Source: Oscillospiraceae bacterium NTUH-002-81 (lineage in GTDB: Bacteria; Bacillota; Clostridia; Lachnospirales; Lachnospiraceae). Taken from it: a DNA stretch of 64,000 nucleotides. How positions within the stretch are numbered: the first letter of the stretch is position 1; each line of letters starts with the position of its first letter. A program made the translations under genes and the position numbers. The notes below the pieces were generated by a model that was given only the letters and a program-made list of their open reading frames with translations, had not been told where the DNA came from and searched no databases. The stretch spans positions 341,001 to 405,000 of the forward strand of contig CP136052.1 in assembly GCA_032620915.1 (NCBI GenBank), read 5' to 3'. Below, piece after piece: positions 1 through 7,703 of the stretch.

Positions 1-97
1 TAGAATATTCAGACAATATTGGGCAAACAGAAGCTTTTCAACCGGGGAGAAATCGTGTACAATAAGACTGTCATTAAAATAGCAGGAGAAGAAGAAT

Positions 98-743
98 ATG
101 CGTCTTAGAAATATCAGAGGCTCCAGAGAAGTGATCGGAGCCAGTGACTTTGTGATTCATGAGCCAAAAAGAGTGCCGTGGCGCCTGGCGGGAGGTCTTT
201 GGAAACGAAAACCCCATTCATATAGAGATCGGTATGGGAAAGGGACGTTTCTTAAGCGAGCTGGCAGCGCTGCACCCGGACATCAATTATGTGGGCATTG
301 AGAAATATTCCAGCGTGCTGCTGCGGGCCATCGAGAAGCAGCAGGAGGATCCCCGGGACAACCTGAAGTTTATCCGGATGGATGCGGAGGAGATCGCGGA
401 GGTATTTGCGCCGGACGAGGTGGAACGGATTTATCTGAATTTTTCTGATCCGTGGCCGAAGGATCGTCATGCCAGACGGCGTCTGACGTCCAGACAGTTC
501 CTGGCGCGTTACGACCAGATCCTTGTGCCGGAGGGCCGGGTGGAGTTCAAGACCGATAACCGGCCTCTGTTTGATTTTTCCCTGGAGGAAGTGGAGGCAG
601 CGGGCTGGAAGCTGTCGGCCAGCACCTACGATCTGCATCGGGATCCGGTGCTGAATGAGGGAAATGTAATGACCGAATATGAGGCAAAGTTTTCCGCACT
701 GGGCAATCCCATACATAAATACATTGCCTATCGAGTAAAATAA
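98..743 (+). CDS. trmB: tRNA (guanine-N7-)-methyltransferase, frameshifted as sequenced
   Basis: Makes m7G46 in the variable loop of tRNA using S-adenosylmethionine. The N-terminus MRLRNIRGSREVI..VIHEP is read from the ATG at 98 (SD AGGAGAAG), but the rest, starting at KECRGAWREVFGNENP, lies one frame later. The switch falls in the A5 run at 166-170; dropping one A gives a continuous protein of about 214 residues, normal for TrmB. The SAM-binding GMGKGRF and the family signature SDPWPKDRH are intact downstream. A shorter frame starting at 159 would lack the family N-terminus. I read this as one gene with an extra A, either a real mutation or a homopolymer error. Confidence 0.9.
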
Positions 744-762
744 ACAAAAACGGGAGCGTTTC

Positions 763-888
763 ATGGGAAAACGATGCCGATGCTGTCGCAGACGATGGTG
801 GCTGCACAGGGAAAAGTGCTGGAATCAGCGGCTGCTCTGCCTGCGGCGTCATCTGGACGAGGTAATGAATATTTTAAACGGAAAATAA
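763..888 (+). CDS. possible small Cys/Arg-rich protein, 41 aa
   Basis: An open frame of 41 codons fills the gap between trmB and thioredoxin. The product starts MGKRCRCCRRRWW and is strongly basic with five cysteines. The ribosome site is weak (GGGAG about 6 nt upstream). An overlapping frame from 774 of similar length is also open, so coding status is uncertain. I recognise no family. Confidence 0.25.
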   Translation: MGKRCRCCRRRWWLHREKCWNQRLLCLRRHLDEVMNILNGK

Positions 889-937
889 GTTACAGTTCCC
901 TGTAACCTATACACATAGAAGAGAAGGAGAGATGAAT

Positions 938-1246
938 ATGGTAAAAGTATTGAGCAGTACAGATTTTGATGAGAATGTAACGTTGTCTGAAATCCCGGTG
1001 CTTGTGGATATGTATGCAGACTGGTGCGGCCCGTGCAAGATGATGGCCCCGGTTGTGGAGGAGATCGCCGAGGAGACCGAAGGACAGGTGCTGGTGTGCA
1101 AGCTGAACGTGGATCAGGCCATGGATATCGCCCAGAAATATAAGGTGGTGAGCATTCCGACTTTCCTGATTTTCAAGGGCGGACAGCTGACAGACCGGGT
1201 GATTGGTGCAACAGATAAGGAAGATCTTCTTGAAAAGCTGAAATAG
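938..1246 (+). CDS. trxA: thioredoxin
   Basis: Small cytoplasmic dithiol-disulfide oxidoreductase of 102 residues with the canonical active site WCGPCK and the cis-proline segment VVSIPTF. Residues after the active site (MMAPVVEEIAEE, LNVDQ, FKGGQ) follow the normal thioredoxin fold. The SD AAGGAG at 924-929 is 8 nt from the ATG at 938 but only 2 nt from an in-frame ATG at 932, so 938 is preferred. It is followed at once by a strong terminator and seems to be expressed as a single gene or with the short region after trmB. Confidence 0.95.
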   Translation: MVKVLSSTDFDENVTLSEIPVLVDMYADWCGPCKMMAPVVEEIAEETEGQVLVCKLNVDQAMDIAQKYKVVSIPTFLIFKGGQLTDRVIGATDKEDLLEKLK

Positions 1247-1252
1247 GCAGAG

Positions 1253-1295
1253 GCCGGTGCGGAAGGGTAACTTTCTCACCGGCATTTCTTTTCTT
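1253..1295 (+). terminator. rho-independent terminator after trxA
   Basis: GCCGGTG at 1253-1259 pairs with CACCGGC at 1277-1283, followed by a T-rich tail (ATTTCTTTTCTTT). Confidence 0.8.
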
Positions 1296-1316
1296 TGCCT
1301 GACGTCAGAAAGCCCA

Positions 1317-1345
1317 TTGCTTTTGAAAAGGGAATCTATTATAAT
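1317..1345 (+). promoter_or_regulatory. sigma-A type promoter for xpaC-telA
   Basis: TTGCTT at 1317-1322, a 17-bp spacer, and a perfect TATAAT at 1340-1345, about 42 bp upstream of the xpaC start. Confidence 0.7.
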
Positions 1346-1386
1346 TTCAGTAGAAGCAGATTTGACGTGATTTTGGGAGGCGTAAA

Positions 1387-2700
1387 ATGTCAAGAAATGA
1401 CTGGTATAATCTGGGAAATGATATTCGGGACATTGTGCAGAATGCGGTGGATACCCAGGATTTTGATAAACTGAACCAGGCCATCAATGGCGCCATTACG
1501 GGCGCCATCAAGACGGCAGAGGAAGGCCTGAAAGATGCCGGGATTTTGCCGGATGCGGCGCGGTATGCCGATCAGACGGCAGCAGCGGGGCAGCCCAACG
1601 GGACATCAAGGGAGGCCGGGCAGAATGGCAGATCTGGTGTTTCCGACGCAGGCAGTCAGGGGACAGGTGCCGGAACGGAAGGCTATGCGAGAACCGCGTC
1701 GGGAAGAGGTGCCCAGGCAGCGGCTTCCAGGCGTGCGTCAGAGCGCACCGGCCAGCGCAGAAGCTCGGAGCTGTTTGCATCGGTGAGCAATCAGGCGGCA
1801 GCGGGAATCGTCATGATGATTCTGGGCTGGTGCGGCGTCGCGTTCTTTGGGTTCTGGACGCTGATCTTTCTTATTGGGACGATCGTTCTTTTTGATGGTG
1901 CGGCAGTGGTGCTGGTGCTCATTATGGCGGCGCTGTTTGCGGCTGTGCTGTTTGTGGCCGTCAAAGGAACGAAGAAGTACCTGCGTGCCCGGAGATTTCC
2001 CAAATACATAAAGGCACTGGCCGGAAAGACTTATGCCAATGTGGAGGATCTGGCCCGTTTTGTCGGGAAACAGGTAAAAGACGTGCAGAAGGATCTGCAG
2101 TACATGATTGATAAGAACTGGTTCCTGGAGGGACATCTGGACGAGAAGAAGATGTGCCTCATGGTGACCAACGAGGTTTACCGGGAATACCAGGCGACTG
2201 CAAACCGGGCAAAGGATCTGGAGAAGCAGAAGGAAGCGGCGAAGAAGGCTGCCCAGGAGAGCGGCATGACGCCGGAGGTGCAGGCGGCCATTGAGGAAGG
2301 CGAGGCATACGTCCGCCGGATCCGGCAGAGCAATGATGCCATTCCGGGAGTGGAGATTTCGGCAAAGATCTCCCGGATGGAAATGATCGTGCAGCGGATT
2401 TTTGAGCGCATCGCCCAGCACCCGGAGAACCTGTCAGATATCCGCAGACTGATGGAATATTATCTGCCCACCACGGTGAAGCTTCTGGGAGCCTACGAGG
2501 AGCTGGACCGGCAGCCAGTACAGGGCGAGAACATCGTGAACTCCAAGAAGGAGATCGAGGCTTCCCTGGATACGCTGAATGTGGCTTTTGAAAATCTGCT
2601 GGATGGCCTGTTCAAGGACACGGCCTGGGATGTTTCCACGGACATTTCCGTGCTGCACACGATGCTGGCCCAGGAAGGGTTGACGGGGAAAGATTTTTAG
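1387..2700 (+). CDS. xpaC: XpaC-like 5-bromo-4-chloroindolyl phosphate hydrolysis family protein
   Basis: 437-residue membrane-associated protein of the XpaC family, which is almost always found next to telA as here. The N-terminal ~140 residues are a low-complexity Ala/Gly/Arg-rich region after a short amphipathic start (DFDKLNQAINGAITGAI). Two hydrophobic helices follow around residues 140-190 (GIVMMILGWCGVAFFGFW, then VVLVLIMAALFAAVLFV), then an alpha-helical C-terminal domain with charged coiled-coil segments. Biochemical function is unknown beyond the historical X-phos phenotype. The SD GGGAGG is well placed for the ATG at 1387. Spacing to telA is 39 bp, so both are probably one operon from the promoter at 1317-1345. 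Confidence 0.8.
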   Translation: MSRNDWYNLGNDIRDIVQNAVDTQDFDKLNQAINGAITGAIKTAEEGLKDAGILPDAARYADQTAAAGQPNGTSREAGQNGRSGVSDAGSQGTGAGTEGYARTASGRGAQAAASRRASERTGQRRSSELFASVSNQAAAGIVMMILGWCGVAFFGFWTLIFLIGTIVLFDGAAVVLVLIMAALFAAVLFVAVKGTKKYLRARRFPKYIKALAGKTYANVEDLARFVGKQVKDVQKDLQYMIDKNWFLEGHLDEKKMCLMVTNEVYREYQATANRAKDLEKQKEAAKKAAQESGMTPEVQAAIEEGEAYVRRIRQSNDAIPGVEISAKISRMEMIVQRIFERIAQHPENLSDIRRLMEYYLPTTVKLLGAYEELDRQPVQGENIVNSKKEIEASLDTLNVAFENLLDGLFKDTAWDVSTDISVLHTMLAQEGLTGKDF

Positions 2701-2739
2701 AAATAAAATTTAGAAAAAAGAGAAAGTGAGGATAAAAGC

Positions 2740-3882
2740 ATGGATGTTGATGTAAAGGATATGACAGTGCCGACCCTGACCTTTGGTGCGGAGACAAAAG
2801 AGATGCCCACAGTGGTGGAGGAGACAGCGGTGGCCGAGACACAGGAGCCTGCATGGGATGACAGCCTGCTGTCCGATGAAGAACGGCAGATGGTGGACAA
2901 TTTTGTGGGACAGATCGATCTGGACAATTCCAATGCGATTTTACAGTATGGCGTGGGAACCCAGAAGAAAATGGCTGATTTTTCCGAGACAGCGCTGAAA
3001 AACGTGAGAACCAAGGATCTTGGCGAGGTGGGAGATCTGCTCTCCGGTGTGGTAACAGAGCTGAAATCCTTTGATGCCGAGGAAGAGAAGGGATTCCTGG
3101 GATTTTTCAAAAAGCAGTCCAACAAGATCACTGCCATGAAGGCAAAATACGACAAGACAGAGGTTAATGTCAATAAGATTTGTGACGTTCTGGAAGGACA
3201 TCAGGTACAGCTGATGAAGGATGTGGCCATGCTGGACAAGATGTACGATCAGAACCTGGCATATTTCAAAGAACTGTCCATGTACATTCTGGCCGGAAAG
3301 AAAAAGCTGGCACAGGTGCGGGAACAGGAGCTGCCCCAGCTGCGGGAGCAGGCACAGCGCAGCGGTCAGCCGGAGGATGCCCAGGCAGCCAAGGATCTGG
3401 AAAACAAATGCGAGCGTTTTGAAAAGAAGATCCACGATCTGGAGCTGACCCGGATGATCTCCATCCAGACGGCACCCCAGATCCGTCTCGTACAGAACAA
3501 CGACACCCTTATGGTGGAGAAGATCCAGTCCACCGTTGTGAATACCATTCCGCTGTGGAAGAGCCAGATGGTGCTGGCTCTGGGCGTTGCACACTCCAAT
3601 CAGGCCGCAGAAGCCCAGCGGGAAGTTACTGATATGACCAACGAGCTGCTGAAGAAAAATGCAGAAAAGCTGAAAATGGCCACCATCGAGACTGCCAAAG
3701 AGTCCGAGCGCGGCATTGTGGATATGGAGACGCTGAAAGCAACCAACGAGTCCCTGATCTCCACGCTGGATGAAGTCATGAAGATCCAGCAGGAAGGACA
3801 CCAGAAGCGCCAGGAGGCTGAGGCAGAGATCAACCGTCTGGAGAACGAGCTCAAAGGCAAGCTTCTGGAAATGAGAGGGTAG
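2740..3882 (+). CDS. telA: toxic anion resistance protein TelA family
   Basis: 380-residue cytoplasmic, largely helical protein of the TelA/KlaA family, named after tellurite resistance in a plasmid homologue; chromosomal copies in Firmicutes are linked to cell-envelope stress. Typical motifs are visible: GFLGFFKK, the long heptad-rich middle (residues 120-260), and NDTLMVEKIQSTVVNTIPLWKS-type sequence near residues 255-275 that is the family signature. The C-terminus is coiled coil (RQEAEAEINRLENELKGKL). Co-transcribed with xpaC by position. Exact role here is inferred only from the family. Confidence 0.9.
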   Translation: MDVDVKDMTVPTLTFGAETKEMPTVVEETAVAETQEPAWDDSLLSDEERQMVDNFVGQIDLDNSNAILQYGVGTQKKMADFSETALKNVRTKDLGEVGDLLSGVVTELKSFDAEEEKGFLGFFKKQSNKITAMKAKYDKTEVNVNKICDVLEGHQVQLMKDVAMLDKMYDQNLAYFKELSMYILAGKKKLAQVREQELPQLREQAQRSGQPEDAQAAKDLENKCERFEKKIHDLELTRMISIQTAPQIRLVQNNDTLMVEKIQSTVVNTIPLWKSQMVLALGVAHSNQAAEAQREVTDMTNELLKKNAEKLKMATIETAKESERGIVDMETLKATNESLISTLDEVMKIQQEGHQKRQEAEAEINRLENELKGKLLEMRG

Positions 3883-3978
3883 AAGCTTTACAGAAATTGA
3901 CAGAGCATGATATAATGAGCGTAAAAGAAAAGGAAGCGACGTCGAAGACGGCATTTACTTTTCTTACGCCATTAATGA

Positions 3979-4026
3979 ACGAACAGCCTGTGTAGCAGGC
4001 GATAGAGCGCGTTAGCGCGGGTTCGT
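3979..4026 (+). other. three-way-junction fold in the telA-tRNA gap
   Basis: Within the 515-bp gap between telA and tRNA-Lys there is a compact nested set of inverted repeats. ACGAAC (3979-3984) pairs perfectly with GTTCGT (4021-4026). Between them are two hairpins, GCCTG/CAGGC (3986-4000) and GCGC/GCGC around GTTA (4007-4018). No coding frame is convincing. A promoter-like TTTACA-18-TATAAT lies upstream near 3888-3918, so it may be part of a small RNA or a dispersed repeat. Confidence 0.4.
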
Positions 4027-4171
4027 GATATAATAATGCACGCAGGGAAAAATAAGCGGCTGCGTTAGCAGACATTTGTTTTTCACAAGATGGGCAGAGT
4101 GCTTGTGCGGGTGTTGTAGTTGTAGTCTATATAGTTCTGTGGGGGAATGATAATCCGCATAAGATTCTGAT

Positions 4172-4202
4172 GTGCGCAGGAGAAGTGGCATCTCCTGCGC
4201 AC
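4172..4202 (+). other. perfect 12-bp stem-loop
   Basis: GTGCGCAGGAGA (4172-4183) and TCTCCTGCGCAC (4191-4202) are exact reverse complements around a 7-nt loop. The tail TATTTATGTT is only moderately T-rich, so this is a terminator-like hairpin of uncertain role. It could end transcripts from telA or from the structured region at 3979-4026. Confidence 0.5.
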
Positions 4203-4335
4203 TATTTATGTTCTGGGAATCTGCCATGCGGGCTTCTCGGGAAACATGTGTTGGGGTATTTGTTGATAAGAAGGAACACGAATAGACAGATTTTTATATA
4301 AAATTAACAAAACTAAAAAAATAAAAAAAAAAGGC

Positions 4336-4364
4336 TTGCTTTTTTCTAAAGGCTATTATATAAT
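4336..4364 (+). promoter_or_regulatory. promoter of tRNA-Lys
   Basis: TTGCTT at 4336-4341, 17-bp spacer, perfect TATAAT at 4359-4364, 33 bp before the mature tRNA 5' end. Confidence 0.7.
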
Positions 4365-4397
4365 AATTCTTGCGTTGAGGAACGCACCAAACGATAA

Positions 4398-4470
4398 GCG
4401 CTTTTAGCTCAGTTGGTAGAGCACCTGACTCTTAATCAGGGTGTCCAGGGTTCGAGCCCCTGAAGGCGCA
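4398..4470 (+). tRNA. tRNA-Lys (anticodon CUU)
   Basis: A 73-nt cloverleaf: acceptor GCGCUUU pairs with AAGGCGC, discriminator A, D-loop AGCUCAGUUGGUAGAGC, anticodon stem CUGA/UCAG with loop CUCUUAA giving CUU, and T-arm CCAGG GUUCGAG CCCUG-type. CCA is not encoded. It reads AAG lysine codons. Confidence 0.95.
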
Positions 4471-4477
4471 CTATAAG

Positions 4478-4518
4478 CACTGTTTTCGACGGAAGAGCCG
4501 TCGGGGGCGGTGTTTTTT
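4478..4518 (+). terminator. terminator after tRNA-Lys
   Basis: Nested stem: CACTG/CGGTG outside and CGACGG/CCGTCG inside, followed by TTTTTT. Confidence 0.75.
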
Positions 4519-4545
4519 GTTATATCTTTTGTCGAAAAAATCGAG

Positions 4546-4574
4546 TTGACATTTCACAGGCGGACTGCTATCCT
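4546..4574 (+). promoter_or_regulatory. promoter for putative antitoxin RNA
   Basis: TTGACA (4546-4551), 17-bp spacer, TATCCT (4569-4574). Its predicted start, near 4581, lies just upstream of one arm of an inverted repeat shared with the opposing toxin transcript. Confidence 0.55.
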
Positions 4575-4580
4575 GAATAT

Positions 4581-4668
4581 AACAAAGAGATGCTGTCGAT
4601 AGACGGTTAGCCCTTTATGCTAAAAAAATAACCGCTTAGTTTTTCGGGCTGGGGCGGTTATTTTTTTT
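4581..4668 (+). ncRNA. putative type I antitoxin antisense RNA
   Basis: A transcript from the promoter at 4546-4574 would run about 88 nt to the terminator stem AATAACCGC (4627-4635) / GCGGTTATT (4654-4662) plus T tail. It would overlap the 3' end of the toxin gene on the other strand and be fully complementary to that part of the toxin mRNA. Start and end are predicted from sequence only. Confidence 0.5.
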
Positions 4669-4742
4669 GCAATCTTATAGACAAGACTTATAATCGCAAC
4701 GATTAGAAGACAGAATTGTATCAAATCTGAATATGTAACCAT
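4620..4742 (-). CDS. putative holin-like type I toxin, 40 aa
   Basis: A 40-residue hydrophobic peptide on the minus strand: MVTYSDLIQFCLLIVAIISL followed by VYKIAKK and a basic tail. This start, single membrane helix and lysine-rich end match the short 'putative holin-like toxin' peptides of Firmicutes type I modules. The SD GGAGGG is 8 nt upstream of the ATG but lies inside a hairpin (GCCCTCC pairs with GGAGGG, 4751-4768), so translation is probably restrained. The last codons run through the bidirectional terminator stem. A promoter lies at 4830-4858, and a convergent antisense RNA is predicted. It probably acts at the membrane when released from antisense control. Confidence 0.75.
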   Translation of the reverse strand: MVTYSDLIQFCLLIVAIISLVYKIAKKITAPARKTKRLFF

Positions 4743-4750
4743 TGACATCA

Positions 4751-4774
4751 CCCTCCTTTCTGGAGGGCTTTTTT
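4751..4774. promoter_or_regulatory. SD-sequestering hairpin of the toxin mRNA
   Basis: CCCTCC (4751-4756), loop TTTCT, GGAGGG (4762-4767), then CTTTTTT on the plus strand. Read on the minus strand the same stem buries the toxin Shine-Dalgarno. Read on the plus strand it is a small terminator. Confidence 0.6.
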
Positions 4775-4829
4775 ATACCCTCCGAAGAGGGCTAACCGCC
4801 TACCGTTATTGGCAGCATCCCATAGAAAG

Positions 4830-4858
4830 ACTATAACAGATAGAATTTGACTTCACAA
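4830..4858 (-). promoter_or_regulatory. toxin promoter
   Basis: On the minus strand TTGTGA (4858-4853), 17-bp spacer, TATAGT (4835-4830). The predicted mRNA starts just before the right inverted-repeat arm. Confidence 0.55.
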
Positions 4859-4911
4859 TTATAATCATTCGACAAAAAACGATGCGAGTGGCGAACGTGC
4901 TTTGTATTGTT

Positions 4912-4963
4912 ATGTAAAATATATTTGACACAACAAAGAAGATAATGTAAAATATAATTGACA
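4912..4963 (+). promoter_or_regulatory. promoter with two 19-bp direct repeats upstream of XRE gene
   Basis: Two copies of ATGTAAAATATANTTGACA (4912-4930 and 4945-4963) differ at one base and are spaced by 33 bp. TTGACA of the first copy (4925-4930) and TAAAAT inside the second (4948-4953) form a 17-bp-spaced promoter. The repeats are good candidates for the operator of the regulator encoded 160 bp downstream. The remainder of the 4860-5122 stretch shows no gene. Confidence 0.5.
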
Positions 4964-5122
4964 AAAAGAAGAGGATATAAGTCCACGAAAAAGGATATAA
5001 AACGTGTCGGAGCAGAAAGGCTGGAAGAATAAGTCATGGACAGGATGAGATGTTGTGGACGGGGCAAGTGGTAACGGAGCGTGTGACAGATAAAGAAGCG
5101 ATTAGAAACAGAGGAATGATAG

Positions 5123-5341
5123 ATGGGAAGAAATGAACGAATGCGGCAGGCGCGGCAGGATGCAGGTCTGTCCCAGGAAGAACTGGCCAGGAGGATTGGT
5201 GCATCCAGGCAGACAGTGAATATGATCGAGCGGGGGGATTATAACCCATCGTTACATTTGTGCATCAGCATCTGTCAGACGCTGGGGAAAACGTTGGACG
5301 AGCTGTTCTGGCCGGAGCATGAAACATCACAGGAGAAATAA
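5123..5341 (+). CDS. small XRE-family transcriptional regulator
   Basis: 72-residue protein that is almost entirely one helix-turn-helix domain: RNERMRQARQDAGLSQEELA, then GASRQTVNMIERGDYNPS. This compact type (resembling YozG/Cro-like regulators) normally sits before a membrane protein gene, as here. The upstream direct repeats at 4912-4963 suggest autoregulation. The start is supported by GGAATGATAG about 10 nt upstream, a moderate SD. Likely controls the following membrane protein gene. Confidence 0.85.
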   Translation: MGRNERMRQARQDAGLSQEELARRIGASRQTVNMIERGDYNPSLHLCISICQTLGKTLDELFWPEHETSQEK

Positions 5342-5525
5342 TGAGCACAGAAAGGCACAGGAAGACCAGAGACGCCAAATGAGTGCAGAAGGACGACGGG
5401 AGACCAGAAGGGCCAGAGGAATGTGGAAAGGCACAGAGGGGCCGAGCGGTTTGTGAATACGGATAGGAAGAATGAAAACCGGTACGTGAGAGCGTTGACT
5501 GAAAAGGGCAAAAGGAGGAGAAGGA

Positions 5526-6935
5526 ATGAAAAAATTGCTGACATTATGGAGAACCTTGTGGAGCGGGGAGGAGACGACCCGGGATGAGCGGACGAAGGAG
5601 GAGCTTCGCAGTACCTGGCTTCTGGTCCTGGGTGCAGGCTGCCTTCTCCTGCTGGGGGTGACGGTATATTATCTGGTGCGGCAGGACGTGAACCGCAGCC
5701 AGCTGGCGGCCGGGATCACGGGGATTGTGGCGCTTCTGGCGGGGGGCCTGGGGTTAAGCTGCTGTTTTCGGGGGGTTTTGCGTGTGGCTGACCGGTGGAG
5801 CGGCCGTCTGGTGGTGCTGGCGGGTGTGTTGTCCATGGCGGTGCACTGGGGAATGGTGGTGCCGATCCGTCAATATTTTCAGAGCAGTATTTTCTTCGTG
5901 GATTTTCTGCTGATCGGAGCGGTGGTGTTTTATCTGCTGTGCAACAGTGCCTACTGTGCATATGAGACGCTATGGAGAGAGCGGGAGGAGGCACAGGACG
6001 CAGAAGATGTGAAGACGACAGATGCGGATGTGTTGGAACAACGGGCACTTCGACGTTTTCGAAAGAAACGGGCCTGGTGTGTGGTTCTTTTCCTGGCGGC
6101 GGTGGCTGTACCGGCGTTATTGCAGAGCGTTGTGTTTTCAGACCGGGTGATGGGACAGGCGCAGCGGCAGTATGAGATCAGTGAGGATGCGGCCCGGACA
6201 CCGGAGTATCAGGAGCTGGAAACGCTTGTCGAAAAATGGCAGCAGCGGATGGACGGCGACTGTGCGCTGGTGACCCGTGGAGCCCTGCGGGCAAAATTTT
6301 TCCCGGAGGAGAATCCTTCTTATGAAAATGGCGGCTGTCTGTATCTGAAAACGGATGAGATGCAGATGCGCATCGGTTTTGTGGGAACGGAGCTGATCCA
6401 GAGTGAGTATGTGCTGCCGGAGGAAGAGGATTATCTGCGGGCGCACTACCTGTATCACAACGGCATCTGGGAGCGGATGGAGGACATTGAGGCTGCCCAG
6501 CATCATCAGGATCCGGATTATCCGGTGAGTATGTGGGATTATGAACTGGAGGGTATGACGGGATGGACGGTGGAGATTTCGCCGCTGTGGATGAAGGACA
6601 ACGTAGAAGTGACCACGCGGGGCGGAATGACCGTTTACCGCTATGCATACAGCGAAGATTATCTGAAGGAGATCACGAAGGATCTGGGAAAAGATGAGCA
6701 GAGCAACTGGATGGTGGTACAGGCGCTGGAGATGACGGCGGATGCCGACGGCAATCCGGTGACATGTACCTGGGAGCTTCGCCATAAGGCCGAGGGGACA
6801 AAGGAACAGGCCACAGAGCGGCTGACAGGACAGTTTTTGCCGGATGTGGATGTGGCCGGATTGCAGGAAGAGATGTGTGCCTCCGGGCCGTACGTGCCGG
6901 ACGCAGCGCAGAAAATATGGGAAGAAGAGAGATAA
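5526..6935 (+). CDS. hypothetical multi-pass membrane protein
   Basis: 469 residues. Four hydrophobic segments lie in the first ~160 residues (LVLGAGCLLLLGVTVYYLV; ITGIVALLAGGLGLSCCF; LVVLAGVLSMAVHWGMVV; IFFVDFLLIGAVVFYLLC), then a cytoplasmic charged stretch, a fifth helix near residue 190 (VVLFLAAVAVPALLQSVVF) and a ~260-residue soluble C-terminal part rich in acidic and aromatic residues. No catalytic motif is seen. SD AAAGGAGGAGAAGG precedes the ATG. The preceding small XRE regulator is the usual partner of such proteins. I do not recognise the family; function unknown. The 184 bp between the two genes is purine-rich with no convincing gene. Confidence 0.65.
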   Translation: MKKLLTLWRTLWSGEETTRDERTKEELRSTWLLVLGAGCLLLLGVTVYYLVRQDVNRSQLAAGITGIVALLAGGLGLSCCFRGVLRVADRWSGRLVVLAGVLSMAVHWGMVVPIRQYFQSSIFFVDFLLIGAVVFYLLCNSAYCAYETLWREREEAQDAEDVKTTDADVLEQRALRRFRKKRAWCVVLFLAAVAVPALLQSVVFSDRVMGQAQRQYEISEDAARTPEYQELETLVEKWQQRMDGDCALVTRGALRAKFFPEENPSYENGGCLYLKTDEMQMRIGFVGTELIQSEYVLPEEEDYLRAHYLYHNGIWERMEDIEAAQHHQDPDYPVSMWDYELEGMTGWTVEISPLWMKDNVEVTTRGGMTVYRYAYSEDYLKEITKDLGKDEQSNWMVVQALEMTADADGNPVTCTWELRHKAEGTKEQATERLTGQFLPDVDVAGLQEEMCASGPYVPDAAQKIWEEER

Positions 6936-6979
6936 CGATAAAGTATTAACAGTGATGGCCCGCAGAAAGCGTAAGGTAA

Positions 6980-7651
6980 TCACTCCTCCGAAACGAGCCA
7001 CTCCGGCACCAGTACCCGCACGTTTCGCCGCTGGACGTCCACCAGTCCTTCCTCCCGCAGCTTTTTCAGCTCCCGCATCATGGCGCTGCGGTCGATGGAC
7101 AGATAATCGGCCAGGGTGCTTAAGGTGAAGGGCAGCAGGAAAGTATCAGTACCGCTGCGGATGGACATGATATGGAAATAGCTCTTTAATTTACCGCGGA
7201 TGCTGCGCTGGCTTAAGATTTCCACTCGTTCTCCCAGCTTGGTGGCCTTCTGGGACATGAGCAGCAGAACATTTTCGATGAGGTGGGAGTGTCCTTCGCA
7301 GGCCTTGCCGCAGGGGGTGAAAACGTGGCGGTAATCAAAAAAATGGATCTGGCAGGTTTTATGGGCGAGAACGGAATAGTTTTCCAGATTTCCGGCATGG
7401 AGGAAGAAGATTTCCCCGAAAACATCACCGGGAAGCAGCTGTTCCATGAGGGTCTGGGTGCCGTCAGCGGAAATGCGGACGATGGCGGCCTCGCCCTCTG
7501 TGAGCAGGCCGATTTTCCAGGGGCCGTTTCCATAGGAACAGACCCACTCGCCGGCCTTGTATTTGCGGGTGCTGATATGAAAACAGGTTTTCATCTGTGC
7601 CAGGTTCAGAGGTGCGATTCCGGCAAACAGCTGGCTTTCTGCTTCTGTCAT
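6980..7651 (-). CDS. Crp/Fnr family transcriptional regulator
   Basis: 223 residues with an N-terminal cyclic-nucleotide-binding fold (residues ~15-125, including LLPGDVFGEIFFLHAG) and a C-terminal winged helix (LSTLADYLSIDRSAMMREL, residues ~180-215). No N-terminal Fnr-type cysteine cluster is present, so oxygen sensing by an Fe-S cluster is unlikely from sequence. It is divergent from a superoxide reductase-NUDIX pair, and a clean palindrome lies between them (7704-7724). It may therefore control the oxidative-stress pair and itself. Effector unknown. Confidence 0.85.
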   Translation of the reverse strand: MTEAESQLFAGIAPLNLAQMKTCFHISTRKYKAGEWVCSYGNGPWKIGLLTEGEAAIVRISADGTQTLMEQLLPGDVFGEIFFLHAGNLENYSVLAHKTCQIHFFDYRHVFTPCGKACEGHSHLIENVLLLMSQKATKLGERVEILSQRSIRGKLKSYFHIMSIRSGTDTFLLPFTLSTLADYLSIDRSAMMRELKKLREEGLVDVQRRNVRVLVPEWLVSEE

Positions 7652-7703
7652 AAAAAGACCTCCATTTCTCTGAAAAAAGTTTAAAAGTGTGACATTTGCA
7701 ACA

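Larger units (their letters stand above)
4589..4819. repeat. inverted repeats flanking the type I toxin gene
   Basis: Left arm 4589-4614 (GATGCTG..ACGGTTAGCCCT) and right arm 4788-4819 (its imperfect reverse complement, AGGGCTAACCG..CAGCATC) face each other. As a result the toxin mRNA and the putative antisense RNA begin with nearly the same leader sequence. Confidence 0.6.

Noticed and set aside
1..108. Open frame ending at TAG 106-108 that could be the end of an upstream gene
   Set aside because: The same frame has a TAG at bases 1-3, so there is no evidence that it continues from upstream; too short to assign.
4720..4775. Plus-strand stem CCCTCC/GGAGGG as a simple terminator of an upstream gene
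   Set aside because: It can terminate plus-strand RNA, but its position over the SD of the minus-strand toxin gives it a better explanation as a translation-control hairpin.
4831..5067. Minus-strand frame of 78 codons
   Set aside because: Starts and ends in AT-rich promoter DNA, with no SD; it covers the toxin and XRE promoters.
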